Below, one piece after another: positions 26,434 to 34,389 of a DNA stretch of 39,603 bases. The position numbers and the translations under genes were made by a program. Within the stretch, counting starts at the first letter, position 1. The number at the start of each line of letters is the position of its first letter. Under the pieces are notes generated by a model, which saw only the letters and a list, made by a program, of their open reading frames with translations, was not told the DNA's origin and did no database searches. The DNA comes from Streptomyces sp. MMG1121 (GTDB lineage: Bacteria > Actinomycetota > Actinomycetes > Streptomycetales > Streptomycetaceae): the NCBI RefSeq assembly GCF_001280015.1, contig NZ_LGDV01000219.1, positions 1-39,603 on the forward strand, given 5' to 3'.

Positions 26434-27414
26434 TCAGTGGCTGGGGCGGGGTGCGGGGGCCGGGAAGGGCGTGCCGCCCGGTGGCCGGGCCGGGTGCACC
26501 GGCGCCCGCTCCGGTACGGGAACTTCCGCGGCCAGCACGGACGCCGACTGGTGGACGATGGCGCCGACGAGCCGGGCGGGCAGCCAGCCGGGACCGAGCA
26601 GCGCGTCCGCATGCGTGGGCGCGGCGAAGCCCGCTGGGGCGTCCGGCTGGGCGCCTCCCGCCAAATCGGCCACGATCTCGGTGAGTTGTGGCCGATGAGC
26701 CGGGTCGCGGGACAGGCAACGGGTGATCAGCGAACGCAGCGTGGGCGGCAGTTCCTCCCGCTCCGGCGTGGTGAATCCCGTGGCGGCGTAGGCCAGCGTC
26801 GCGCCGAGTGCGTAGACGTCACCCAACGGGCGGGGCTGGCCGCCCGCGGCCTGCTCGGGCGGCAGACTGCCGGGATCGAGACCCGGCGCCTCCCGCCGTG
26901 CGACGCCGTCCGGCGCCGCGGCCCGTACCGCCCCGAAGCAGGTGAGCCGGGGACCGTCCGCGGCGATGAGCACGGCGGACGGGCAGAGCCCGGCGTGGGT
27001 CAGGTTCTGCCCGTGCATCACGGCGAGGTTCTCGGCCAGCGCGAGGGCGAGTGCCCTGACCGTCGGCTCGGGGAGCGGGCCGCCGTGCACGGTGAGGGCG
27101 ACGGGCAGGGGAAGGGCGGGCAGGTAAGGACGCGCATGCCAGGGCAGTTCGCCAGGGGCGGCGAGTTCGACGGCCGGCAGGACCCAGGACCCGAGAAGAA
27201 AACGAGAGGCGTCGGCCTCGGCCATGAAGCGCTGCGGGTCCACGCCGGCCAAGGGCCTGCTGATCAGTACGGTGCGGTCGCCGTCGACGCTGCGGGCGAT
27301 GAAGCGGTGCTCGGGGACGGGCGTGTGTGCCGTGATGCCGGTGTCGATACGCGTGACGACCGTGTACGGGCCGATCTGTCTCGTCCCCCGGGTACCCGGT
27401 CCGGTGCCTGACAC
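26434..27414 (-). CDS. Ser/Thr pseudokinase
   Basis: 326 residues that align by eye to the kinase domains of the two downstream genes but lack every catalytic element. The Gly loop is replaced by RIDTGITAHT; the beta-3 Lys is lost (VLISRPL); HRDLKPSN is HAGLCPSA (140-147); DFG is CFG (159-161). Structural elements remain: the helix-C Glu (FMAEADAS), PPEQ, and GDVYALGATLAYAATGF. There is no membrane segment; the C-terminus is Pro/Ala-rich. The GTG at 27414 has GGGGGC upstream; the frame is open further without homology. First gene of a unit with two active kinases and directly downstream of the WXG100 pair, so it may scaffold or tune those kinases. No frameshift or stop suggests decay. Confidence 0.88.
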   Translation of the reverse strand: MSGTGPGTRGTRQIGPYTVVTRIDTGITAHTPVPEHRFIARSVDGDRTVLISRPLAGVDPQRFMAEADASRFLLGSWVLPAVELAAPGELPWHARPYLPALPLPVALTVHGGPLPEPTVRALALALAENLAVMHGQNLTHAGLCPSAVLIAADGPRLTCFGAVRAAAPDGVARREAPGLDPGSLPPEQAAGGQPRPLGDVYALGATLAYAATGFTTPEREELPPTLRSLITRCLSRDPAHRPQLTEIVADLAGGAQPDAPAGFAAPTHADALLGPGWLPARLVGAIVHQSASVLAAEVPVPERAPVHPARPPGGTPFPAPAPRPSH

Positions 27415-27487
27415 GCGTATGCCCCCTCTTCGTCCCTCTGACGTCTTTCTGGCGTGTTTCCGGCTCAGCTCAGCGGCTCGGCACAAA

Positions 27488-27524
27488 TGCAGGGTGGGCG
27501 CCTCCCGCGCGCGCCCACCCTGCA
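27488..27524 (-). terminator. Hairpin after the WXG100 pair
   Basis: A perfect 14-bp stem (27488-27501 with 27511-27524, 9-nt loop) 22 nt past the 99-residue WXG100 gene's stop and before the pseudokinase gene. It probably ends or attenuates the highly expressed WXG100 transcript. Confidence 0.85.
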
Positions 27525-27546
27525 GTTGCTTCTTGCGAGCCTTGGC

Positions 27547-27846
27547 CTAGTGGAAGTAGCTGGCCGCCTTCTTGTCGCCTTCCATGTACGTACCGCCGGA
27601 CTGGGCGACGACGTGACCGATGCCCTGCAGGGCCTGGTGGATGTCGTTCGCCTCCTTGTCCCAGCGCTGCAGCTTCTCGTGGAAGGTGCCCTGGGCCTGG
27701 CCCTCCCAGTACTGCTGGCTCTTCACGACCAGGCCGCGGAGCTCTGCCAGATCCCGCTCGAGCTGGCTCGCCTGGTTACCGATGTTGGTTGCGGCGTGGT
27801 CGAGCCCGTCATAAGTGACGGACAGCCCATCGGCGTTGTTGCCCAT
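27547..27846 (-). CDS. esxA: WXG100-family type VII secretion substrate (99 aa)
   Basis: A 99-residue helical-hairpin protein with the WXG motif W47-E-G49 in the turn and a C-terminal YxxxD export signal (Y87-M-E-G-D91). This is the classical mark of an EccC-recognised ESX substrate. It should form a heterodimer with the product of the gene 77 nt upstream. ATG at 27846, size typical of the family. Which of the two is called EsxA or EsxB is convention; the assignment here is tentative. It is followed by a strong terminator. Confidence 0.95.
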   Translation of the reverse strand: MGNNADGLSVTYDGLDHAATNIGNQASQLERDLAELRGLVVKSQQYWEGQAQGTFHEKLQRWDKEANDIHQALQGIGHVVAQSGGTYMEGDKKAASYFH

Positions 27847-27923
27847 GCGTGTTACCTCGTCTCGCTGGTGTGTACGTGATGAGTGCGCCGGATTCCCGGC
27901 GGAGGTTCTCTGTCTCGCTCGAC

Positions 27924-28274
27924 TCAGTAGGAGCTGAGGGAAGACGTCGGAACGGTGGGAGCGCCGTCCTGGAGGTCGATCTTGTTGACCGCCGCGCGGA
28001 CCTCGTCTTCCTTGCTGTCCTTGATGTTGCGCGTCGTGGTCATCGCCTCGATGACGTCACCGAGGATGTTGCCGATGTTCCGCAGCGACTGGTTGATCTC
28101 GTACTGCTTCTTGTCGAACGCGGCACGGCCGATACCGTGCCACTGGCCCTCAAGGCCGTCGATGACACCCTGGAGGGCGTGCACGCGCTTCTGGATGCCC
28201 TCGTACTTCTCCACCATCTGCTTCTCGAGGTGGACTACTGCGGCATCTTCGAGCTTCTGCTTTCCGCCGGCCAT
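27924..28274 (-). CDS. esxB: WXG100-family type VII secretion substrate (116 aa)
   Basis: A 116-residue helical-hairpin protein with WXG as W45-H-G47 (EGQWHGIGRAAFD) and a longer hydrophilic C-terminus (GAPTVPTSSLSSY) without a clear YxxxD signal, so export probably depends on pairing with the 99-residue partner. ATG at 28274; AAGG/AGGG stretches lie upstream. It is first of the two WXG100 genes and lies 142 nt after the mycosin stop; that gap may hold a promoter, though I see no convincing -35/-10 pair. The EsxA/EsxB labels are tentative. Confidence 0.94.
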   Translation of the reverse strand: MAGGKQKLEDAAVVHLEKQMVEKYEGIQKRVHALQGVIDGLEGQWHGIGRAAFDKKQYEINQSLRNIGNILGDVIEAMTTTRNIKDSKEDEVRAAVNKIDLQDGAPTVPTSSLSSY

Positions 28275-28416
28275 GATCGGCCCTGCCTTTCGTGTGTCCG
28301 TTGTTGATCTGATGGTTTCGGCTCACCACTGCTGCTTGTCGCTTCCAGCAGAGAGCACGCAGTGTCTGTCCTGCCCCCACGGCACCGGGCCGCCAGGCCT
28401 GTTGGCACTGAGGACG

Positions 28417-29709
28417 TCACCTGGCGCGTCGTGCCCCCGCGAGAGCCCATGCGCCACCGCCGATCACGACGACCGCACCGACGGCGCCCAGTGCGATCCA
28501 AGTGGTGTTGCCGCCACCGCCATTCGACGACCCCGCACTCGATCCTGCCGCCGAGGTCGCACCGCTGGAACCCTTTTGCTGGGCTTGTGACGTGGCTGAT
28601 GCAGAAGGAGAAGAGGAGTCTTTGGGGGCGACAGGGGCTACGCTCGCCCACTGCTTGCCGTCCTGTTTCTGGAGCGGATCGACATTGGCGGGGCCGGGGT
28701 CGTAATTCTTGTCTTCCAGGACGACGCGGGGACGGATGACTCCGTAGCCGAGGTACTTGCTCGGTTTGTCCTTCGGCCAGGTGCGTCCGGCGGTGTCGAG
28801 GAGCGCCCGTTCAACCTGATACAGAGTCCAGTCGGGGTGTGCGGACCAGATCAGGGCGGCGGCGGCTGAGGTGAGCGCGGTGGCCGGACTCGTACCCTGA
28901 CGGTTGTCGCAGTAACGGACGGTGCCGCCGTCACAATAGCCCGGATATCCCTCACCAGGAGCCGCCAGATCGGCATATCCTCCGCTCGAGGAAAAGCTCG
29001 ACGCCGTAAGGGACTTGCCGACGGAGGCGACGCCGAGGACGTATGGGTACGCGGCTGGATAATCGGCAGGGCCGTTCTTCCCCTCGTTACCCACTGCCGT
29101 GATCAGCAACTTGCCCTTCGAGAGCGCGTATTTGACCGCAGCCTCATCCTCACTGAGACTCATCCCACCGAATGACATGCTGATGATCTTTGCGTCAGTG
29201 TCGGCAGCGGCTCTCAGCGCTTGTGCCGGCTCCGGAACCCTGGCCTGTTCCTTCGCCGACCCTTTGATGCCGTCGAGTTTGACGCGGTAAGGGACGATCT
29301 TCGCTCCTGGTGCCAGCCCCTTCAGTCCACCACCAGCCCCGGTACCTGCGATCAGCTCGGCCATGGTCGTGCCGTGGCCCGTGTAGTCGTCCGTCGAGCG
29401 ATAGGCCACTGCCTTGGGAACTTCATCGGTCAGGACCTGTCCCTTGAGCGACGGCGTGATCGCCACCCCGGTGTCGATGACCGCGATCTTGACGCCCTTT
29501 CCCGTGCTCGCCTTCCACATCTGTTCGGCTTGCATGGGGCCCAAGTACCACTGCTTCGACTGTTCGTCGGATGCAGCGGCACCCGGGGCCAGACCGACGG
29601 TCACGACGGTCAGGGCGCCGACGACCGCGCCCACCGCGCGCACTCGTCTTCCGTAGCGCGCACTGCGGAGCTCAGCCTGCTCGGCTCGTCGGCTGGTCCC
29701 TGACTTCAT
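28417..29709 (-). CDS. mycP: Type VII secretion mycosin-like subtilase (first copy)
   Basis: 430-residue membrane-anchored S8 peptidase acting outside the cell on or within the ESX complex. It has a signal sequence (about 20-47, AVGAVVGALTVVTVGLAPGAAA). The catalytic triad is Asp79 (AVIDTGV), His112 (GHGTTMAE) and Ser274 (QGTSPATAL), with the oxyanion Asn208 (AVGNEG). A Ser/Gly-rich linker and a C-terminal helix (about 404-425) follow. The serine loop lacks the usual Pro after GTSxA, and a Cys pair (C259, C267) sits nearby. It ends 142 nt before the WXG100 genes and follows the large WXG gene by 24 nt. Two mycosins are usual in Streptomyces ESX loci. Confidence 0.92.
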   Translation of the reverse strand: MKSGTSRRAEQAELRSARYGRRVRAVGAVVGALTVVTVGLAPGAAASDEQSKQWYLGPMQAEQMWKASTGKGVKIAVIDTGVAITPSLKGQVLTDEVPKAVAYRSTDDYTGHGTTMAELIAGTGAGGGLKGLAPGAKIVPYRVKLDGIKGSAKEQARVPEPAQALRAAADTDAKIISMSFGGMSLSEDEAAVKYALSKGKLLITAVGNEGKNGPADYPAAYPYVLGVASVGKSLTASSFSSSGGYADLAAPGEGYPGYCDGGTVRYCDNRQGTSPATALTSAAAALIWSAHPDWTLYQVERALLDTAGRTWPKDKPSKYLGYGVIRPRVVLEDKNYDPGPANVDPLQKQDGKQWASVAPVAPKDSSSPSASATSQAQQKGSSGATSAAGSSAGSSNGGGGNTTWIALGAVGAVVVIGGGAWALAGARRAR

Positions 29710-29733
29710 GGCGTTGGATGTCCTCGCTTGCGT

Positions 29734-31536
29734 TCAGTTGGTGACCGGCGGTACTTCGCGCCGGGGTTTGTTCGGCAGGTGCGTCTCTTCGTCCTCGACC
29801 AGGTAGTCGGGGCGCGACGATCGCTCCTTCTTCTCGTCGCCGGGCTTCGCCTCGTGACCGGATCCACGCGTAAGCCCGACGCCACCACGGGTCATGCCCT
29901 TTCGCTCGGCTCCCGCCGCGGAGGTCCGTGCGGTCGGCCGGCCCGTGACGGTCTCGGACGATCCGGTGCCCGCACGGGAGCCGGCCGCACCCGAACCGGG
30001 CCGCTCGGTGGCCTCAGGCGCTCCGAAGACGCCACGCTGACCGACCCGGCCGGTGGTGGGCCGGGAGGTGGCCCCTTCCTCGCCACCGATGACCGTGCCG
30101 CGAGGGATCCTCGACGCGTTCTTGGCCGACGGATTCGTGGTGGAGGGCCGTCCACCAACCACGCCGTTGGTGCGGCCGGCGCCGGTGGTCGGCCCGCCCG
30201 CCGTGCGGGATGCCGACGGGCCTGTGGGGCGCGGCGTACCGCCAGTGATCCCGCGGCCCATGGGGGAGGATGCCCTCGGCCCGGAACCTGTGCCCTTGGC
30301 AACGGACTGGCCCGTCGACGTCGCGCGACCCATCGGGTCCGTGGGTCCTCGCCCGGTGGAGCGACCGGAGCCCGGCTCGGACAAGCCGGACGTACCCGCG
30401 CGCCCCTGAGCGGTCGGCGGGTTACGGAACCCGCCGGTGCCGCTCAAAGTCCGGCCCGAAGCGGGGTTGGGCATGGGGACCCTGAGACCACCGCCGTCGA
30501 ACACATTGGGCTGGCTGCCGGTCGTGGGCGGCGTGCCGGTGACCGGCGGAGTGTGGCTTGGCCCGGGTGTGGTGGTCGTGGGCGGCGGCAGTGTGCCGGT
30601 GGTGTCGATGTGCGTACCCACCGGCAGGTCCGGGTGCTTGACCTGGTCCGTGGCGTGTCTTGCCGGCGCTGGCGTGTCGCTTGCGGGTGACGGCGTGCCG
30701 TTCGTGCCGTTCACGGCCACATGGCGCGCCGGCTGCACCGTCGGATGATGCCCCCCGACCGCATTCGGGCTCGTGCTGTGGGAGCCATGCGAAGGGGATC
30801 CCTGAGGAGCGGAATCGTCATCACGTTTAGGCCTGGGCACCCCGACGTTCGGAAGGCTGCCGAAGTCAGGCGCGTTCTTGTGCAAGTCCTGCAGCGCCGC
30901 GTCCGACACCGCGTAATACGACGCCAACCGGTTCATCTGGTTGACCGCCTCTTGACGGTGCTGCTCCACCTTCACGGCAGCGGCGTACTCGTCCTTGTTC
31001 GCCGTCTTCTCAGCCGTCGTGAACTTGTCCGGCCGCTTTCGGCTCGCCTCCGTGTCGCGGGGAGGCATGGCGTGGACGACGGACGCCAGTCCCTCGGAGG
31101 CCGCGACGATCGAGTCGCCGGATCCGCCCGCGAAGTCAGCCAGCCCGTGTGCGTGCTTGACGAGATTGTCGCCCCATGTGCGGAAGTCGTCGCCCGCCTT
31201 GCCGACCCAAGGGACCGAATCGAACTTGCCCTTGAGCGTTTCAGCAGCCTGCTTGATGGCATCGCGCGCGCCCCAGAGAGCCCGGCCGGAGGACTCCAGG
31301 TCCTCCGGATCCGTCCGCTCGACCAGGTCCTTCATCGCGTTGAGGTCGTAGTCGTCGAATTCCGTGCGCTTGACCATGGCCTGCCCGAAGGGGGTGGCCT
31401 TGGTCGTCACACGAACGATTTCGAGGGGGTTGAAAAAGAGACTGCCACCGGTGGGCTCCCCGAGCCCTCGGGCAAGGTCGGTGAACTTGTTCTCCGCGGA
31501 GACCCGGTCCATGTCCGCCTGGTACTTGTCGGTCAT
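29734..31536 (-). CDS. Large WXG-type protein with a Pro/Thr/Gly-rich tail
   Basis: 600 residues. The N-terminal ~225 are helical with a WXG motif (W110-V-G112 in VPWVGKAGDDFRTWG), like a PPE- or WXG-type secretion domain. The remaining ~375 are low-complexity, rich in Pro, Thr, Gly, Ser and Arg (PPTTTTPGPSHTPPVTG), ending in a charged tail. There is no signal peptide or membrane span. The ATG at 31536 is 2 nt after the upstream gene's stop, so translation is coupled. The layout recalls ESX-associated secreted or scaffold proteins with disordered tails. Probable type VII substrate; function unknown. Confidence 0.8.
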   Translation of the reverse strand: MTDKYQADMDRVSAENKFTDLARGLGEPTGGSLFFNPLEIVRVTTKATPFGQAMVKRTEFDDYDLNAMKDLVERTDPEDLESSGRALWGARDAIKQAAETLKGKFDSVPWVGKAGDDFRTWGDNLVKHAHGLADFAGGSGDSIVAASEGLASVVHAMPPRDTEASRKRPDKFTTAEKTANKDEYAAAVKVEQHRQEAVNQMNRLASYYAVSDAALQDLHKNAPDFGSLPNVGVPRPKRDDDSAPQGSPSHGSHSTSPNAVGGHHPTVQPARHVAVNGTNGTPSPASDTPAPARHATDQVKHPDLPVGTHIDTTGTLPPPTTTTPGPSHTPPVTGTPPTTGSQPNVFDGGGLRVPMPNPASGRTLSGTGGFRNPPTAQGRAGTSGLSEPGSGRSTGRGPTDPMGRATSTGQSVAKGTGSGPRASSPMGRGITGGTPRPTGPSASRTAGGPTTGAGRTNGVVGGRPSTTNPSAKNASRIPRGTVIGGEEGATSRPTTGRVGQRGVFGAPEATERPGSGAAGSRAGTGSSETVTGRPTARTSAAGAERKGMTRGGVGLTRGSGHEAKPGDEKKERSSRPDYLVEDEETHLPNKPRREVPPVTN

Positions 31537-31538
31537 CC

Positions 31539-31952
31539 TCAGATCTCTCCCTTCTCGCCACCGCCGGTGTTCTTTTCGTCCTGCGGGTTGAGCTGCTTAA
31601 TCTCCGCCTGGATCTCGTAGAACCTGCGACGCTGCTCTTCCTCAAGGCCGTTGAAAGTGCCCTTCGCGCCCTGGACCGCGATGCCGATCGCCTCGATCTG
31701 CAGATGCAGGGTCTTGGAAAGGTCCGTGAGCGCCTGGTGGACCGCGTTGAACGTCCCGTACAGGGCGTCGGCCTCATGGAAGGCCGCGGACCCGCTCCTG
31801 AGCGACGTGTGCCGGATCGCCTGCTCCCCGACCCGCGCCGGATTGCCCGGCGACTTCTCAAGATCTGCCAGAGCACTGTCCACCGTCGCGACGAACTGCT
31901 TCAGAGCGTCACTGCTGACCTTGAGGTTCGCCGCCGAACCGCCCCCGCCCAT
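31539..31952 (-). CDS. Small helical ESX-associated protein
   Basis: 137 residues, mostly helical, with a Gly-rich start (MGGGGSAAN) and a charged Gly/Glu tail. The size and two-helix pattern (about 8-35 and 58-118) resemble WXG100 proteins, but the WXG is absent. The ATG at 31952 sits behind GGGGAGG; the ORF's earlier ATG at 31979 has no such site. It is the first gene of the unit encoding the large WXG protein and mycosin, downstream of a good promoter. Likely partner or chaperone of the large WXG protein; inference from order and fold. Confidence 0.8.
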   Translation of the reverse strand: MGGGGSAANLKVSSDALKQFVATVDSALADLEKSPGNPARVGEQAIRHTSLRSGSAAFHEADALYGTFNAVHQALTDLSKTLHLQIEAIGIAVQGAKGTFNGLEEEQRRRFYEIQAEIKQLNPQDEKNTGGGEKGEI

Positions 31953-32475
31953 GTTCCTCCCCGTTTCCCCGTACACCATCCGGCCCGACCGGATCGAGAC
32001 CGACCTTCCTCTGGCCGTCGATCACCAAGCAAGCCGTGCCTCACAGCACCTGACCACTCTAGTCAACCTGCTCAACGGGTCCAACCGGCATATGTATTGG
32101 CTCGGTTACGGCTCTGGACCGCACACTGCGGTTTGCCCGATTTGCTCCTGCGCGACCGAGGGGGACGCGGGCCGTCGGCCATGCACACTTGCGGGACCGG
32201 CCAAATCTGACGTGGTCACGACCGCCCGAGCGACATCATCCGGACCTTTGCAGGACTTCCACACGCGACCGATCGATGCGGCTCGCCGCCCGGCGTCGCG
32301 GCCCCAGAGCTCGGATGGCAAGCCGAGTACACGCGCAGGCCGAGCCGGACCGTCAGCCGCCGGTGGACCATCGGGCGTGTGACCCGCCGCGGAACGCCGT
32401 TCACAAGGCCGACTGGACCCGGCGCGGCGTGGGCTTCGGCAAGCCCTGAGGCCGGCCCCCGCCAGCACTCCCCGG
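31953..32475. other. Intergenic region, promoter-bearing, no gene seen
   Basis: 523 bases without a convincing gene. Short open frames in 32106-32489 have Arg/Pro/Ala-rich, shadow-like translations and no ribosome site. The left third holds the promoter listed separately. I see no terminator-strength hairpin after the 32476 stop. Confidence 0.6.
32056..32084 (-). promoter_or_regulatory. Housekeeping-type promoter for the 31952-28417 unit
   Basis: On the minus strand: TTGGAC (-35, 32079-32084), 17 nt, TAGAGT (-10, 32056-32061). This is close to the Streptomyces sigma-HrdB consensus with ideal spacing. The start would be near 32049, giving a leader of about 97 nt before the first ATG. Confidence 0.7.
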
Positions 32476-33084
32476 TCAGCATTCCCCACTGCGCAGTTTC
32501 ACCGTCAGCCGGTACCCGCGGTACGCCAGAGCGCCCTCGCCGCCGCTGATACCCGGCGGCGTGTAGTCGTCCTTCACCGACCGGCTGCGCTCGATGTGCG
32601 TGCAGAACGACGCGTCCGCGCCGTCCGCCATGACGGTGAGATACGCGTCGTCGTCCGTGTCGGCGTCGGAGGGGGTGGCGGTCACGCCGGATGCGGGGGC
32701 GTCCGCGCCGCTGTACTGGGTCACCTTGCCCTCCAGCAGCGACGCGTAGTCGTCGAAGTAGAGCGGCGTGCCGGAGTCGTCGGCCGTGAACCGGTAACCG
32801 TCCAGGTCCTCCGCGGCCTGCCGTACCGCACCGGTCAGTTCGCGGTCGTTCCATGACATGCCGTCGGAGACGCCGAGGCCCTGGACGGCCGCGTAGACGC
32901 CGATGCAGGCCATGGTCACGAGGACGACCCTCGCGACGACGAAGGCGGAGTCGGGCACGTCCGGGGCCGACGGGTTGATGCCCTGGCGCCAGGCACGCAC
33001 CCGGTCCGCCCTCACGCAGGCCATGGCCAGGAGCACGGCGGACGCGATCAGGAGCAGGACGTTCAGTTTGTCCAGGGCGTTCAC
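32476..33084 (-). CDS. ESX-linked membrane protein, unknown function
   Basis: 202 residues with two membrane helices (about 6-24 and 47-67) around a short cytosolic loop (RADRVRAWRQGINPSAPDVPDS). An acidic exported domain of about 135 residues follows, with two Cys (FCTHIE, and the C-terminal SGEC) that could pair. Its ATG overlaps the mycosin stop by 4 nt (ATGA), so it is coupled to eccB-mycP. Conserved position suggests a role beside the channel or mycosin; no named family is recognised. Confidence 0.8.
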   Translation of the reverse strand: MNALDKLNVLLLIASAVLLAMACVRADRVRAWRQGINPSAPDVPDSAFVVARVVLVTMACIGVYAAVQGLGVSDGMSWNDRELTGAVRQAAEDLDGYRFTADDSGTPLYFDDYASLLEGKVTQYSGADAPASGVTATPSDADTDDDAYLTVMADGADASFCTHIERSRSVKDDYTPPGISGGEGALAYRGYRLTVKLRSGEC

Positions 33085-34361
33085 CGGCCGGTCTCCAGCC
33101 GCCCACCACGCCGGCGTCGCGCGTCGCGGACCGCCACGGCCGTGCCGCTCAGGCCCGCCACCAAGACGAAGCTTCCGACCACCACGTAGGTCGCCATACG
33201 GTTGTCGCGTTGCTGGGCCGTCTCGCCGAAGTGCAGAGGCGTGACGGACGGGGCCTCGCCCCTGACCACGCCGTCCTCGGGCGTGGGTGATTCCACGGGA
33301 TGCTCCGGGTCGACGTCCGTCAGTGCCTTCACCGGGTCCACGACACCCCAGCCCACCAGCCGGTCATGACCCGGGATCGAGCGTTCCGCGGTCTGTTCGA
33401 TCTGGGCGACGACCTGTTGGGCCGTCCAGTTCGGGTACTTGGACTTGAGCAGGGCCGCGACGCCCGCCACGTACGGCGCCGAGAAGCTCGTGCCGTTGTC
33501 CGAGCAGTGACCGCCGCCGGGAACCGTGGAGATCATGTCGACGCCGGGAGCGGCGACCCCCACGAAATCCCCCGACTGTGAAAAGGCGGCCCGTTCGTTG
33601 TTGCGGTCTGAGGCAGCCACCGCCAGAACGTCCTTGTACGACGCCGGGTACGTCACCTTGACGTTGCCGCCCAGGCCGTCGTTGCCGGCCGAGGCCACGA
33701 CGACGACCTTGTGGTCCAGGGCGTAGTTGACGGCCCCGAGCAGATTCGGGCCGCCCGCGACCGCGTTGGCCGTGTCCTGGGAGATGTTGATGACATCCGC
33801 GCCCTTGTCGACCGCCTGGCGGATCGCCCTGGCCAGGGTGTCCGCCGTGCCGTCGCCGTCGGCGTCGTTCTGCTTGATCGGGATGATCGTCGCGTCCGGG
33901 GCCAGACCGACGAAGCCTGTTCCCGTCGCCGGGCGGGCCGCGATGATGCCCGCCACGCGCGTGCCGTGGCCGACGGTGTCCGTGGTGCCCGAGTTGTTGC
34001 CGCGGTCTATCTTCTCGCCCTTGGCGTTCTTGGACGGCAGCAGGTTCTCCCCCTTGGCCGCGTTCACGGCCTTGGCGAGCTGGGGGTTCTTGACGTCGAC
34101 CCCGGTGTCGATCACGGCCACCTGGACGTGCTTGCCCGTCGACACCGCCCACAATTCGTCCAGGTTGACGCGTTGCAGCGCCCACGGCCGGCCCACGTAC
34201 TTCTTCGACGGGAACGTGCACTGACCGTCGTCCGCCCGGGCCGGGGAAGCGGGCAGGAACACCACGGTGGTCGTCGCCGTGAGGACCACCGCGGCGGCCG
34301 TGGCAGCCGTACGGGCCACGGTTCCCGACACCGCGGTTCCCGACGTCCTTGCCTTCAGCAT
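33081..34361 (-). CDS. mycP: Type VII secretion mycosin (second copy, canonical)
   Basis: 426-residue membrane-anchored subtilase. The signal peptide ends at about ARA43. Catalytic Asp85 (AVIDTGVD), His132 (GHGTRVAG), oxyanion Asn227 (ASAGNDG) and Ser292 (NGTSFSAP) are all canonical. The mycosin N-terminal extension (YVGRPWALQRVNLDELW) is present, and a C-terminal helix (about 389-411) with an Arg-rich tail anchors it. In mycobacteria MycP stabilises the ESX complex and trims substrates. It lies 28 nt after eccB and overlaps the next gene by 4 nt, so it is the better candidate for the structural mycosin of this system. Confidence 0.95.
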   Translation of the reverse strand: MLKARTSGTAVSGTVARTAATAAAVVLTATTTVVFLPASPARADDGQCTFPSKKYVGRPWALQRVNLDELWAVSTGKHVQVAVIDTGVDVKNPQLAKAVNAAKGENLLPSKNAKGEKIDRGNNSGTTDTVGHGTRVAGIIAARPATGTGFVGLAPDATIIPIKQNDADGDGTADTLARAIRQAVDKGADVINISQDTANAVAGGPNLLGAVNYALDHKVVVVASAGNDGLGGNVKVTYPASYKDVLAVAASDRNNERAAFSQSGDFVGVAAPGVDMISTVPGGGHCSDNGTSFSAPYVAGVAALLKSKYPNWTAQQVVAQIEQTAERSIPGHDRLVGWGVVDPVKALTDVDPEHPVESPTPEDGVVRGEAPSVTPLHFGETAQQRDNRMATYVVVGSFVLVAGLSGTAVAVRDARRRRGGRLETGR

Positions 34362-34389
34362 GGGTTCGCTCTCCTCAGCCGCCGCGCCG

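Noticed and set aside
32106..32489. A 127-codon minus-strand frame in the 523-nt gap
   Set aside because: Arg/Pro/Ala-rich translation, no ribosome site, and it overlaps the end of the membrane protein gene.
28417..34361. Two mycosin genes taken as a novel duplication
   Set aside because: Two mycosins per locus is, to my knowledge, normal for Streptomyces type VII loci; only the diverged serine loop was kept as a finding.
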